A DNA stretch of 64,000 nt, from assembly GCA_023974075.1 (NCBI GenBank), contig CM043788.1, forward strand, positions 24,153,412 to 24,217,411, written 5' to 3'. The notes beneath the pieces were generated by a model, which worked only from the letters and a program-made list of their open reading frames with translations, did no database searches and had not been told where the DNA came from. The stretch comes from Chaenocephalus aceratus (lineage: Eukaryota; Chordata; Actinopteri; Perciformes; Channichthyidae). A program made the translations under genes and the position numbers. Shown in pieces: positions 1 through 10,438 of this stretch (the stretch's first letter is position 1; every line of letters starts with the position of its first letter).

Positions 1-55
1 AAAATGTTGAACTAAAGTTCATGGTTTCAAAAATGAACTAATTTATAGTTTATAG

Positions 56-354
56 TTATTTTTTCAATACGTTGCTGCGAGCTATTATTTGTCTCCTGTA
101 CGATGTTAATGGGATTTGGGTGGTAGTGGATCTGTTTGTGCTCTCTTTTTTATTCGCCACTCGCACATACCGTGAAAGGCTAGTCGTGTGCTTATTCTCA
201 ATGTGCCGTTTAAGGTTTGTTGTCGACGTCGTCGATGTACGGACTTGCTTTTTCAAACCGGGCGGACACAGTTTACAGGCAAACGTTTGATTTTTTCCGT
301 CTGAGTCAGTACTGACTTTAACGTAAAACTCTTTTAAATGCTCATACGCCGACG
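56..354 (-). pseudogene. BED zinc-finger fragment of a hAT transposase, interrupted
   Basis: The minus-strand frame encodes a BED finger: CKLCPPG followed about 20 residues later by LKRHIENKH, giving the C-x2-C...H-x4-H ligands. BED fingers are DNA-binding domains at the N-terminus of hAT transposases and of ZBED proteins derived from them. The frame ends at a stop near 56 and is cut on its upstream side by the hAT insertion at 363. A short ORF beyond the insertion (ATG at 3406, reading MDEAESSCSS) points toward it, but its frame is offset at the junction, so the gene was already frameshifted or that ATG is not the true start. No catalytic hAT domain is present. Confidence 0.65.
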
Positions 355-640
355 CCGTAGAGCAGGGGTGGGGAACCTTTTTCCCCTCAAGGGCCATTTC
401 AATTTTTACAATATCCTCAGAGGGCCGTACAAGTTATTGACCTCTGCTTAAAAAAACTAAAATCACAGCCCATTCATTTCATTCTGTGCAAAGAAAAAGC
501 AACCTCTTAATCCAGATATCTCACCATGACTCGCGTATGCATGCACGTGCAGGGTGTGGCGTGACCACCAAAACAGAAAGATATGGACACAAGATGTGTG
601 CAAATGTATTTAGTTTCCTATCCATGTGAACATGATTTAA

Positions 641-2703
641 AGAGCCTGTGACACCATCCCAACAACTGTTGTGCAATGAAATATTGGGCTACTAGTAATC
701 TCGAACCGTCAGTTTAAAAAAGAAAAAGCGATACCGTTCCGTTAAATATCAATAATTTCGAACATCGCGGGGAAATTCCTTCGACTCATTTTGAAGTTTT
801 GGGGGAAGCCGGAAGTGACGTCAATGCGGGAACGCTTCGAGCCAAACACGCACAAAGTGTGTTGTCATGCGTAGAAATGGTGAATTACTGAGATTAGGCA
901 CGTTAATAACGTTTTAATGAAGTTGACTACAGTATATTCATATTTGTCAGTGCTTTCATGTCAATTCGGCGACATAAACATAAATGATCGTGGTGAAGAT
1001 GATGATTACATTAGGATTAAAAATCGGGAGTGAGAGCTGCTGAATTTCCTCCCGTCGGATGTGATATAAAAACAAATCGATTATTTTTGTGGTTGTAAAC
1101 TCAAGTGGATGAAACTACATTTATTAGTGCTTTCATGTCAATTCGGCGAACATATGATACATTAAATGATCGTTTGTTTGAGCCGGTCTGCATTTCCTGA
1201 TGAGAAAACAAACCGATGCTTTTTGTAGTTGTAGTACACCAACAACATGGATTAAACGTGTGTTTTTTTTACCACAATGTTGGGGAAATTAATGGATAAA
1301 ATGCACGGATTATTATTATTATTCCCACTCCGATCGGGACACTAGGTCCACCGTTTCCCCGCAGCGAGGCTCCCCCCATTGACAGTTTACGTGGGTTGGG
1401 TGCAGTGGCGGACTGGCCATCGGGACGAATCCCGATGGGCCGGTACCTGAAGTGGGCCGGTCGGATAAGTCACCAGCACATCCCCCATAGGCGGCGCGTG
1501 AGGCTCAGGTTTGAGAAGGCTAAATAACTTCTTTTACCTGACGCTGCCCGCCTCCGGCGTCTATAGAAAAGAGATCTGTGTGCGGAGTTTAAATCTCTCA
1601 AGTCATATTACAGGATAAAGGAAATACAGTTTAAACTGCCGTATGCAGAGAAGACGCCGACGTGTCGCACTTATCATTCATATTACATCATCAATCAGAT
1701 CATCGATCATATAATATCATAATATATCATATATTTCCTTATCTGAGTCAGCTTCTCCAGCCTCATCTGGCCGTGCAACACTCACAGTGTCACAGACTGA
1801 ATGCAGAAGTATTATTTAACACATTATGTTGACGAAACACTCGAGACAAATGTAATTAAAGTCAGATCCACTCGTGTCTTAGACGTGAACGCGCTCTCAG
1901 CTGGAGAGAGAAACCCTGGCTTGATTTACCGAGTTGATAACCAGCGTCGTCGGACCGCTTAGCGAGATCTCGTTTGTTAGTTTGTTGTGTATTGTTTGTT
2001 TGTTACTCAAACATATCCAGGGTCTGTTGAACTGGCTTCGTAGTACAGGGCACAGGTGGCTAGCAGCGCTAATGTCAAAGACACAGACATTATACATTAT
2101 ATTTGTATTTTACCAGGATGCAGTGACACAAATATTTACATATTTACATTTACTATCTAAAGCACCCGCCGCCCCTGACATCCCCACTCCCCCGTTGACA
2201 ATTTACTAGCGGTACCGAAGTGGGCCGGTCGAGAGTCCCGGGATGATTTTTAATCCCATTCCACCACTGGCTACATGACCATATGATCGCCCATATTGAC
2301 ACACCTCATTCCTAAACTTCTAACAGATACAACATAAACCGATCCTTCAGCCTCATATGAGCTCTCAAACACGTTCAACATTAACCCGTCATCGCTGTCT
2401 GAGCTTGCTGCTGTGTGCGCCGTCGTGCGTTTACATCTGACTGTATATATATAAAGGTTTACATGCAGATGCTGGGATCCTGGACGGTGCAGCTGGAGCG
2501 CTGTGCCCGCAATGACGTCACCCATCATTTGGCGGGACTTGAAGAATCCGCGAGAAGATCCAGACAATTGTCAACATTGAAGGCAGATTAATGGTTATCA
2601 AAGTACAAATATCCAAAATCAGTTCAGTAACGGTTTTCAAGGGGACAATATGTACTCAAATTGATGGGTTTGGATGATGGGGGAAAACCGTGTCACAGGC
2701 TCT
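641..2703. mobile_element. TTAA-target element (piggyBac-like) nested in hAT
   Basis: Inverted ends AGAGCCTGTGACAC (641-654) and GTGTCACAGGCTCT (2690-2703) are flanked by TTAA on both sides (637-640 and 2704-2707). The related uninterrupted hAT copy at 21.5 kb shows the empty site as a continuous TTTAA, confirming insertion into TTAA. A TTAA duplication is typical of piggyBac and Kolobok elements; no transposase is recognisable. A second element with AGAGC ends and a TTAA-like site lies in the senp5 intron (44441-45609). Confidence 0.8.
1403..2269. mobile_element. Probable hAT-like repeat nested in the TTAA element
   Basis: CAGTGGCGGACTGG at 1403 is mirrored imperfectly by CCATTCCACCACTG ending at 2269. 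Internal subterminal motifs (GAAGTGGGCCGGTCG near 1450 and near 2217) recur at both ends. The flanking octamers do not match, so the insertion boundary is not proven. No coding capacity is recognised. Confidence 0.5.
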
Positions 2704-3834
2704 TTAAGTGGGGGGGGGCTAACCTCCTCTAGGGGGCATGCTCCCCTGGGAAGATTTTTTTTTAAATGTTGAAGTTAAAAGCATCAATCTGGTGCACTTT
2801 GAGAGCAACATTAGGAGATCTATGGACACATCTCTCAACACCCAAACACAACTGTAAGCAGATTTTCTTTTAATTTATCGATATTTGACAAATCACTCCC
2901 CTTTCAAACTGTATTCTTCTTTATTAATAACTGTCATATAGTATTTTATACCTGTTTACTTTATTCTCTTATTTTTGTTATAACTATAATGATCATATAA
3001 AGATGTGCCTTTACCTCACTGGTTGTAGACAAAGCTTCTTATATTCGTTAGCATAGCTAGCTAACAAGATGCTAATGATAACAACACAGTTATTGACTGT
3101 CAGATCCGTATGACAGATGAGCAGATCGCCATTGGGCTTTCAACTAAAGACACAGACACGCAGAAACTGCGGCATGTGTATGGACTTATCGGTACTGCAA
3201 TTTCTGAAGTGCTGGAGTGGCGTTCTGGTGCTCTCCGTCAGAACTGCACCCCTGTCAGTCGAGACATATACCACGTGATGACACGTTAGGCTCGTGTTGT
3301 GTTCAAGGACCCTGACCTTGGCCAGGAAAAAGGCCGGAGGTTCCCCACCCCTGCCGTAGAGTCTCACTGAGCGAGTGCTGCTGCAGCTGCTCTCGGCTTC
3401 GTCCATACTAATTCATTCATTAATTCAATGCTCGCCGGTTCCGCGGTTCCACATTGTTTGTTGTGAGGAGTCTGATATATTTAGTATATTTATATTTTAG
3501 TGCGACAGCCAGGGGTGACAGGCGCGTACGCGTCACAGGCAGCTTGCTGTTGCCAGATTGGGTGGTTTTCCGCATTATTTTGAAGCCTGTTTACGTTGTG
3601 TTTTAACTGGGTTTTCGGCTGAAAGGCATATGAAATCTGGCACACTTTTGAACGCCGTTATAATACAGTGCTGAGAATGAACGCACTTTTGAACGCCGTT
3701 ATACAGCGCTGAGAATGAACGCGTTCTCAATTACGTTCATCTAGCGTAAATACAGTACGTTCAGTTCACGTTTGCCCAAAATATGAACGCGTTCATGAAC
3801 GATCGTTCATTGAACACGTTCAGGTACATCACTG

Positions 3835-4430
3835 CCACCTCCCCTGAACATGGGTCGACTGTTATGCCTGCCTACAAGCAGTAGTGCTTATAAACACACT
3901 TTATAAAGTCAGGCAACACTAACCAGGCTTCGTGTGATTCTGTTTATTTGTACCTTACTTTGACCATCCGTTCACTGTTATCGATCATTGTGGAGAGGCA
4001 GACGTGTTGTTTTGTATTATTGCAGCTATCGGATGCAAGTAGTCAGTTTAGCTTCGGTTGCTATGCTAACATCACCCGTTTTATACCAGAGAAACTTTCA
4101 TAACAGCGTTGTGATACCAAACAGTGTCAATTCAGACTGACACACATTCACTTAGGCTAAGGGGAACTGGGGATATGCATCAGCTGCTTGTGTGTGTCGG
4201 ACAGTGAATACTTTAGAGCTGCCGCTGCAGTGTGAGCTAACCGGGAGCTAACGGGAGAATAAACTCCCGTGGAAGAGCAGCCAATACTGCAGCGGTCGGT
4301 AAATGTTGCAGAAACACATTAATAAACAATGAACCACGGCACTCTGGAGCAAAGTATAAGGTTGGAGAAGTCGTTATTCAATTTATTCTGGCTTTGTGTG
4401 ATTAAAAGCAACACGATCATCGACCTGACG
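3835..4430. other. No gene seen
   Basis: Flank to the right of the outer hAT terminus. It contains AT-rich non-coding sequence and no recognisable ORF, splice structure or repeat boundary. Confidence 0.5.
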
Positions 4431-4439
4431 CAGTTGTTG

Positions 4440-4660
4440 TTGTTGTTGTGAGCGCCGTAATGGGTGCCGTTGGGGAGCAAATCAGCGATGTAAACGGTGA
4501 CGTCATGACGCAGCAGGGGCAGCTCTGGGGCGCCAGTGGGCGGTGTGAACAGAGCGGGAGCTGAAAATGATGATGCGGCTTTCACACCAGCGCTTTTCAG
4601 TTTCTAGCTCCGAGCGGGCAGCCATGATAAGTGCCGTTCGAATTCTCTAGAATGATGAGA
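4440..4660. repeat. MITE-like remnant sharing motifs with 25.6-25.8 kb
   Basis: Contains GGTGACGTCATGACGCAGCA, GGGCGGTGTGAA and TTTCACACCAGCGCTTTTCAG. The same ordered motifs occur at 25620-25770 beside a Myb/SANT-domain ORF. This suggests a Harbinger-type non-autonomous element; no exact TSD was found. Confidence 0.4.
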
Positions 4661-5589
4661 ATGATAGGAAAGGAGGTTTCAAACTTCCTTTATAACCTCC
4701 TTTAGCTTAGGAACCACTGGACCTCCCTAACCGACAGGAGAAGCGAAAATGCTGCCCCATAATGCCTTGCAGCCGCAGCATTTGCCGTCACTCAACAGTC
4801 GGCCGTTCACGGAAACAACCGATTATGACGGAGAAATTATATCATGAAAGTTACGGCGCTTATTAAGCATTTTAAAACGTATGTGGTAAGTTGCCAAAGT
4901 GCTTTGTTTTGAACGTTCATCAGTATTATAATCAAAGAGAGAAATATGAATGTTAGTTTTTACTGAAATTATCAAATAAAGTCAACATTTCAGTCTTTAC
5001 TGAGCTGTGTGGGGTTTGTTCAACTTTTAAAAGATGTTTGAATGGTGATATACACAGTGATAGATGTTAAGGACTAACGTTTATAATAAATACATTTGTA
5101 TTGATTTTAAGATCTTTAGTTCATACAATCATACGTATTGGGATCATTGGTATTAATGTGAACTGGAGAGAGAGGGTGACGAGCATAAGTTTCACTTTCC
5201 TTTTTTATTTCAATTCCAACTTTGGTCATGAAGAATATGTTTCTCTGTTGTCCACGTTCATAAAGCAAAACAGCAGCATCAGAGCACGGTGCATAGTCTC
5301 TAGATGAGTTTACAGTAGTCCCTCGTTCTTATTAAACATCCATGTTGTAGTCCGCTGTATAGAAAACTGTGGTTTCCATAGTTTCCCCACAGCAGCAGAC
5401 GCACACAATGACGTCCGCTGGCGCATCATAAACACGTCGGATAGTGAAAGTGCATTCGGATTCTCTAGTCTAAAGTACCGCAGTCTCTTCTCCTAAGTCC
5501 TTTTGAATTCTCCTATCCACTATCCCTTAACCCCGTGACGTTTCACTCAGAGGTCAAGGAATAGACGATAGGGTTAGAACTTAGGAGCT
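4661..5589. other. No gene seen; possible MITE debris
   Basis: Non-coding. Two similar stretches carrying GATTCTCTAG or AATTCTCTAG occur near 4640 and 5460, hinting at a small element between them, but inverted ends and a TSD could not be established. The short ORF at 5101-5307 has no recognisable motif. Confidence 0.35.
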
Positions 5590-6018
5590 GATCTTTGGAC
5601 TATTCGACTGCAGCCAGGGTAATTTGGAGAGGGTCGGAGTCCGACCCTTGTCAATTAACTACAGGGGTCCCTCAGGACTCTGTTCTTGGTCCCCTCCTCT
5701 TCTCCTCGTACACAAACTCGCTCGGATCAGTCATTAGCCCGCATGGTTTTTCATACCACTGCTACGCTGACGACACCCAATTAATTCTGTCCTTTCCCCG
5801 CTCAGAGACCCAGGTCGTCGCACGCATCTCTGCTTGTCTTGCTGACATGTCTCAGTGGATGTCTGCTCACCACCTCAAGCTCAACCTTGACAAGACTGAA
5901 CTGCTTTTCCTTCCGGGAAAAGATTGTCCCACTCTTGACCTGACAATCAACATCGGCACCTCTATTGTTTCCCCGACTCAGACTGCAAGGAATCTGTGTG
6001 TGATCCTAGATAAAAAAC
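5590..6018 (+). pseudogene. L2-type LINE reverse transcriptase fragment
   Basis: The frame from about 5595 to 6020 encodes the RT palm of a teleost L2-type non-LTR retrotransposon. Visible motifs are [26 protein letters not shown] (the YADD catalytic box) and [18 protein letters not shown]. Known fish copies normally have GVPQGS, so the D is probably a decay substitution. The 5' portion (endonuclease) is absent and the 3' side stops where the DIRS element begins. A matching L2 3' end resumes near 10439, but about 65 codons expected between the two pieces are missing. Confidence 0.85.
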
Positions 6019-6020
6019 GA

Positions 6021-6310
6021 TAGGTTACTTACGTAACCCCAGTCTCAGAGTAACATGAAGTGAGATGTCTCACTATGGGATGCGCCTCATCGCGGAGCAA
6101 ACAGAAGCATCAATCTCATTACGCCAATCCTGATTGGCTGGTGATCTTGACGTCAGCGTCAGGGAATTCACCCCTTATAAGTAGCTTGCGCCACGACGCA
6201 TGCGTCATTCAAAATAAGCACCTCTTCTCGCTTCACCATAGCAAGGAGGGCCGTCTGGTGAGACATCTCACGTCATGTTACTCTGAGACTGGGGTTACGT
6301 ACGTAACCTA
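6021..6310. repeat. DIRS 3' terminal inverted repeat pair
   Basis: A 53-bp arm at 6021-6073, beginning TAGGTTACTTACGTAACC, is repeated almost exactly as its reverse complement at 6258-6310. DIRS elements end in inverted or complementary repeats used for circular-intermediate integration. The octamer-like TGTCTCACTATGGG recurs at 6066 and 6340. Confidence 0.7.
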
Positions 6311-6414
6311 TAGTTCTCATTCATAACACTCAGTTCGATGTCTCACTATGGGAAATTGTAGCTCCCGTATTGCCAGACGAGCTTATCTCGAAAATCACCA
6401 AACCGACCAGAACT

Positions 6415-6783
6415 TTAACAGGTAGGGCTCCGACTCAACCAGGTGCCCAGCACTGCTTGAGTCAAAACTGGGAGTAGAACGTCCAGACTGTTAAAAGGCG
6501 GACAAAAGTGAGCGGCGAGGACCAGCTCGCCGCTTACACCAATGTCTTGGATGGGAGACATCCTGGACGGAGCCCAGGATGCAGCAAGACCCTGAGTCAA
6601 GAGAGCTCGCGAACCCGAAGGTGCCTGCGAGCTCTGACTCGTACGGGCCCCAAAGCAATTGCTTCCACAAACAGTGGGAGAGCCGTTGCTTAGTAACAGG
6701 CTTGCCCTTGTAAGGGATAGCCCAGGACACAGGGGGCTTGGTCATTATGACAAAGCACCCCCGATTATGGTACCACTCACGGG
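6415..6783 (-). pseudogene. DIRS tyrosine recombinase C-terminal remnant
   Basis: Two overlapping frames carry recombinase landmarks: GKPVTKQRLSH in one and TQGLAASWAPSRMSPIQD in the other. In fish DIRS recombinases the second block normally holds the conserved His-x-x-Arg of the active site; here it reads TQG, so that box is mutated. The N-terminal part of the domain is missing: the recombinase block abuts the end of the RNase H region (LALWAWPVREW) almost directly. It cannot be functional. Confidence 0.6.
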
Positions 6784-6789
6784 CCAGGC

Positions 6790-7501
6790 TCATAGAGCCA
6801 ATCGCTCTGGGTGTGGGTGAAAGATCGCCCCCCCCACTTGGGACAGTATGTCCCTGCGTAGTGGGAGCTGCCATGGCTGCCCGCACAGCAGCTGATATAT
6901 CTCCGCTAGCCAGTACATAGCTGGCCAGTGCGGAGCTATCAGGATAAGTGTGTGGCGTTGCTCTCTCACTCTGGCCAGAGTTGGAGGTATCAGAGCCAGG
7001 GGTGGAAACGCGTACAGAAGGCCCGGGGGCCAATCGTGCGCGAGTGCATCCACGCCTAACGGTGCATTCAGATCCCGCTTCAAAAAGAACAGCTGACACT
7101 GAGCGTTGTCTTTCGAAGCGAATAGATCCACCGCGGCTCTGCCATAACGCACCCACAGCTGGCTCACAATCCTTGGATGTAGAGTCCAGTCTGCATAAAG
7201 TGGTGTACCTCTGGACAATAGATCTGCCCAGAGGTTCATCACTCCCGGTACGTGCGTCGCTCTCAGAGAGATAAGTTTGAGAGATAAGTTTGAGAGATAA
7301 GTTTGCGCGCCAGTGTGTGTAACTGGAGAGAACGCAAACCCCCTTGGCGGTTAATATACGATATTGTGGTCGTATTGTCTGTCCTCACGAGGATGTGATG
7401 TCCCCTGAGGAAAGGCAGAAAGCGTCTTAGGGTGAGAAACACCGCTAAAAGCTCCAGGTAATTTATGTGCGCCCGCTGGAGGTCTCTGCTCCAAAGACCC
7501 C
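6790..7501 (-). pseudogene. DIRS RNase H and downstream region
   Basis: The first block is GLWSRDLQRAHINYLELLAV followed by ILVRTDNTTTISYINRQGG, the RNase H domain of DIRS elements with its acidic residues. The second frame carries ADLLSRGTPLYADWTLHP and VDLFASKDNAQCQLFF. The frames are separated by three tandem 13-bp units at 7266-7304, whose two extra copies add 26 bp and shift the frame. Upstream, the coding sequence continues across the Rex3 insertion at 8143. Confidence 0.8.
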
Positions 7502-7510
7502 TCACCGGGC

Positions 7511-8133
7511 CATCCATCCATCTTCTCCCGCTTATCCGTGGTCGGGTCGCGGGGGTAGCAGTTCCAGCAGAGAGCCCCAAACTTTCTTTTCCCTGGCGAC
7601 ATCAACCAGCTCTGACTGGGGGATCCCAAGGCGCTCCCAGGCCAGCGAAGAGATATAATCCCTCCACCTGGTCCTAGGTCTACCCCTTGGTCTCTTCCCA
7701 GCTGGACGTGCCTGGAACACCTCCCTAGGGAGGCGCCCAGGTGGCATCCTAACTAGGTGCCCGAACCACCTCAACTGGCTTCTTTCGACGCGAAGGAGGA
7801 GCGGCTCAACTCCGAGTCCCTCCCTGATGACCGAACTTCTCACCTTATCTCTAAGGGAGACACCAGCCACCCGGCGGAGGAAACCCATCTCGGCCGCTTG
7901 TATCCGCGATCTCGTTCTTTCGGTCATGACCCATCCTTCATGACCATAGGTGAGGGTAGGAACGAAAATGGCCCGGTAGACAGAGAGCTTTGCCTTCTGG
8001 CTCAGCTCCCTTTTCGTCACAACGGTGCGGTAAAGCGACTGCAATACCGCTCCCGCTGCTCCGATTCTCCGGCCCATCTCACGCTCCATTGTTCCCTCAC
8101 TCGAGAACAAGACCCCGAGATACTTGAACTCCT
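7511..8133 (-). mobile_element. Rex3 (RTE clade) LINE 3' fragment with TSD
   Basis: Minus strand encodes the C-terminal end of a fish LINE: EFKYLGVLFSSEG, PTLTYGHEGWVMTERTRSRI, RWFGHLVRMPPGRLPREVF and PRGRPRTRWRDYISSLAWER. The 3' end reads GATGGATGG, the GATG tail characteristic of Rex3. The 9-mer TCACCGGGC flanks it on both sides (7502-7510 and 8134-8142), so the 5'-truncated insertion into the DIRS RNase H region is defined exactly. It fuses by chance in frame with the DIRS ORF upstream. Confidence 0.9.
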
Positions 8134-8142
8134 TCACCGGGC

Positions 8143-9768
8143 GACCTTCATAAATACCTCCCCAACCTGTCAGACATGCGTCCGTGGTGACCACTTTCCG
8201 TGAAAGGACAGCACCCATGGGCACACCCCGTACTAGAAAAGTTGGGTGCTGCCAGTGGCGCAGTGCCATTACGCAGTAACCATTCACAGTAACCATCACT
8301 CTCCGCGCGCCATGACGCGCGGGGTTTAGTTTTAGGGCGGCCACCCAGCGCTGAAATTCCCTCATGTGTAAGCGTCCCAGTCGTACGACCAGGATGGCTG
8401 ACGCCATGAGCCCCAGCAATCGCAAGCATGATCTGAAGAGAACATGTTTGTGCAGCTGGAAAAGAGCAAGACAAGCTCTGAAAGCTTTCACTCTTTCCGC
8501 TGACAAGCGAGCTGAAAAGGGCACGAGTTCAGGCGTAAACCCAGGAAGAGTATAGTCTGCGCGGGGCACAACATGCTCTTCTCTGTATTTATTATGAAAC
8601 CCAGGTTGAGCAGGTGCTTTACGAGGACATTTGTCTGCGTAACAGCCTCCTGCTCCGACTGTGCGAGAAGCAGCCAGTCGTCCAGGTAGGTCGCCAGGCG
8701 AATGCCCCGTTGTCTCGCGGCTTCCGTACACCGTACAAACACCCTTGGACTGAGAGACAGACCAAAGGGGAGTATTCTGTATTCATAACAGATCCCCTGA
8801 AATGCGAATCTCAGATATTTCCTGTGTGGGTAATATACTGGGATGTGAAAATACGCATCTTTCAGGTCGACTGATGTAAACCAGTCATTTTGTCGCACGA
8901 GCCGCAGCAGAGATGTGTGAGTGAGCATTCTGAACTTATATCTTTTTAGATATTTGTTCAGAGCCCTTAAATCAAGTATTGGCCGAATTCCGTTCCCTCC
9001 CCGTTTGGGAACGAGGAAGTACTTGGAATAAAAGCCGCCCTGACTCTGCTCGGCGGGTACAATAGATATAGCCCTTTTTTCTAGGAGTGAGAGAATTTCC
9101 TTCTCCAGAATGAGGGCTGACTCTCCTCGGGCCTGCGAGTGCAGAATGCCCGAGAAGCGAGGAGGGGTGACAGCGAATTGTAGTCTGTAGCCCCGTGTTA
9201 CTGTCTTGAAAACCCAAGCAGATGATGTGAGCATTTTCCACTGCATGCTCCTTAGAGCCAGTGAAGATGTCACATCTCCTCCTCTCCTCCTCTCTATTTG
9301 TTGTGTTATGGGGCCCTCTAGTGTCTGAACACAGTGGTGCCCCTTATCGTCAGTACCCACCGACACTGCGCATGCGCATGCGCGTGACGGTGGTGCCTTC
9401 ACAGCCCCAGCCGGCACTGCGCATGCGCGTGGCGGTGGTGCCCTTAAAGCCCCAGCCGGCACTGCGCAAGCGCGTGGCGGTGGTGCCTTTACAGACCCGT
9501 CAGAAATCCGCCTTTTGAAAGATGCCGTAGCTGCTCTCAGAAGGGGAACAATTGACGGGCTGTTTATTGGCTTCATTGATTTTCTTTTCATTTTTTTGAG
9601 CTGCGACCTCGGCCTGAAGTCTGGATGCGTCAGTGGCAAATGTTTTATGACAGAAGAATCAACCAATGTGTGACATGTGTTTGTGCGGACTTGAGGATGG
9701 TGTTTAGGCATCTCTCGAGGCGGCAGGAACACATTCAGAGCTGGGGAATTAACTTCCAGCTCTGTCAC
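8143..9768 (-). pseudogene. DIRS reverse transcriptase ORF
   Basis: The main frame (9768-8488) carries the RT landmarks SKYFLVPKRGGNGIRPILDL, FTSVDLKDAYFHIPVYYPH, YRILPFGLSLSPRVF and ATYLDDWLLLAQS; YLDD is the catalytic box. Near 8490-8540 the frame shifts and continues as LSAERVKAFRACLALFQLHK through VTTDACLTGWGG, the start of RNase H. The N-terminal part has a duplicated segment around APPPRACAVPAGA (about 9350-9490). The family normally has one continuous RT-RH frame; this copy is broken. Confidence 0.85.
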
Positions 9769-9789
9769 GGAGGGGAGAAGGAGGGGCTG

Positions 9790-10407
9790 TCACGCCGCTC
9801 GCTTCTTCTTCCTCGACTGCTGGCCGAAATTCTGGGTTGGCCGAGCCTGAGCTGCAGCCGGAACCGGAGAATTTCTAGGCCAGCTTGCCCTTGTCTCCAG
9901 CCTGGGCTGGGGACTCGGGGCGGGCTGCGACCTCTGCGTCTTCGGTGCTTTAAACCGAGCAGAGTTCAAGGCAGCTTGGGTAAAGGACTGCTGCTTTGAA
10001 AGCAGCGGCTGGACCCTTCGAGGGAGGCAGAGGTGGAGTTCCTCGTCCTCCCTCTTCTTCGTCTCACACCTCCTTTGCATGGAGGCGAGAGCACAGCCGA
10101 AAATTCCCTCGGGAACGATGGGCATATCCAGCACATCCTCCTTTTCCCGGTCTGGGAGAGTGGTGAGGTTGAGCCATCTAGCTCTTTCCTGCACCACCAT
10201 GATCCCCATTACCTTGCCCGTGGCCTGGACGGTGCAGCGTTGGACACGGAGACAAATGTCCGTGACCGCTGCCATCTCGTCCAGAGTGGCTGCCCCCGGG
10301 TTACCCGACAGGTCCTCGCAGAGCTCCGCTTGGTAGGCGGTTAGCAGCGAGGACACATTCAGGGCCCTGGCGGACAATGCTGCAGCTTTATAGGATTTTT
10401 CAGTCAT
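9790..10407 (-). pseudogene. DIRS gag-like ORF, N-terminally truncated
   Basis: A 205-residue open frame with the conserved fish DIRS gag block WLNLTTLPDREKEDVLDMP, then a basic Pro/Arg-rich tail ending QQSRKKKRAA. DIRS gag proteins are expected to be longer at the N-terminus, and the element border with L2 DNA falls about 30 bp upstream of the first Met, so the start of the gene is lost. The frame itself has no internal stop. Confidence 0.7.
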
Positions 10408-10438
10408 TGCTGACTGAAAACGGTCCGACTTTGACTGA

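Larger units (their letters stand above)
363..3353. mobile_element. hAT transposon with perfect 8-bp TSD, itself interrupted
   Basis: Terminal inverted repeats CAGGGGTGGGGAACC (363-377) and GGTTCCCCACCCCTG (3339-3353) are flanked by the same octamer CCGTAGAG (355-362 and 3354-3361), the hallmark of hAT insertion. Its own sequence (363-640 and 2708-3353) is the reverse complement of the element at 20704-21784, showing one family in two places. The excess length comes from the TTAA-type element at 641-2703. No intact transposase is seen; it is probably non-autonomous. Confidence 0.9.
1..3834 (-). mobile_element. hAT element with BED-finger gene, left end outside window
   Basis: Outermost element of a nest. 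On the minus strand it begins at 3834 with CAGTGATGTACCTGAACGTG, a hAT-type terminus, and continues past base 1. Its own sequence is 1-354 plus 3354-3834; the rest is inserted DNA (363-3353 with its duplicated target site). A BED zinc-finger reading frame runs leftward from the interior. The far terminus and the catalytic domain are not in the window, so family assignment rests on the visible end and the BED finger. Confidence 0.6.
6019..10438 (-). mobile_element. DIRS retrotransposon, 5'-truncated and decayed
   Basis: Minus-strand order is gag-like ORF (10407-9790), reverse transcriptase with RNase H (9768-6790), remnant tyrosine recombinase (6783-6415), then a terminal inverted-repeat region (6021-6310). 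This order, with a tyrosine recombinase instead of a DDE integrase, is diagnostic of DIRS elements. The copy lacks its 5' terminal repeat, has several frame breaks, has lost the recombinase N-terminus and carries a Rex3 fragment at 7511-8133. It lies between two L2 fragments on the opposite strand. Confidence 0.88.

Noticed and set aside
2271..2567. 98-codon minus-strand ORF
   Set aside because: It spans the inner edge of a nested repeat and has no motif.
7757..8203. A 148-codon plus-strand ORF
   Set aside because: It is antisense to the Rex3 and DIRS coding sequence.
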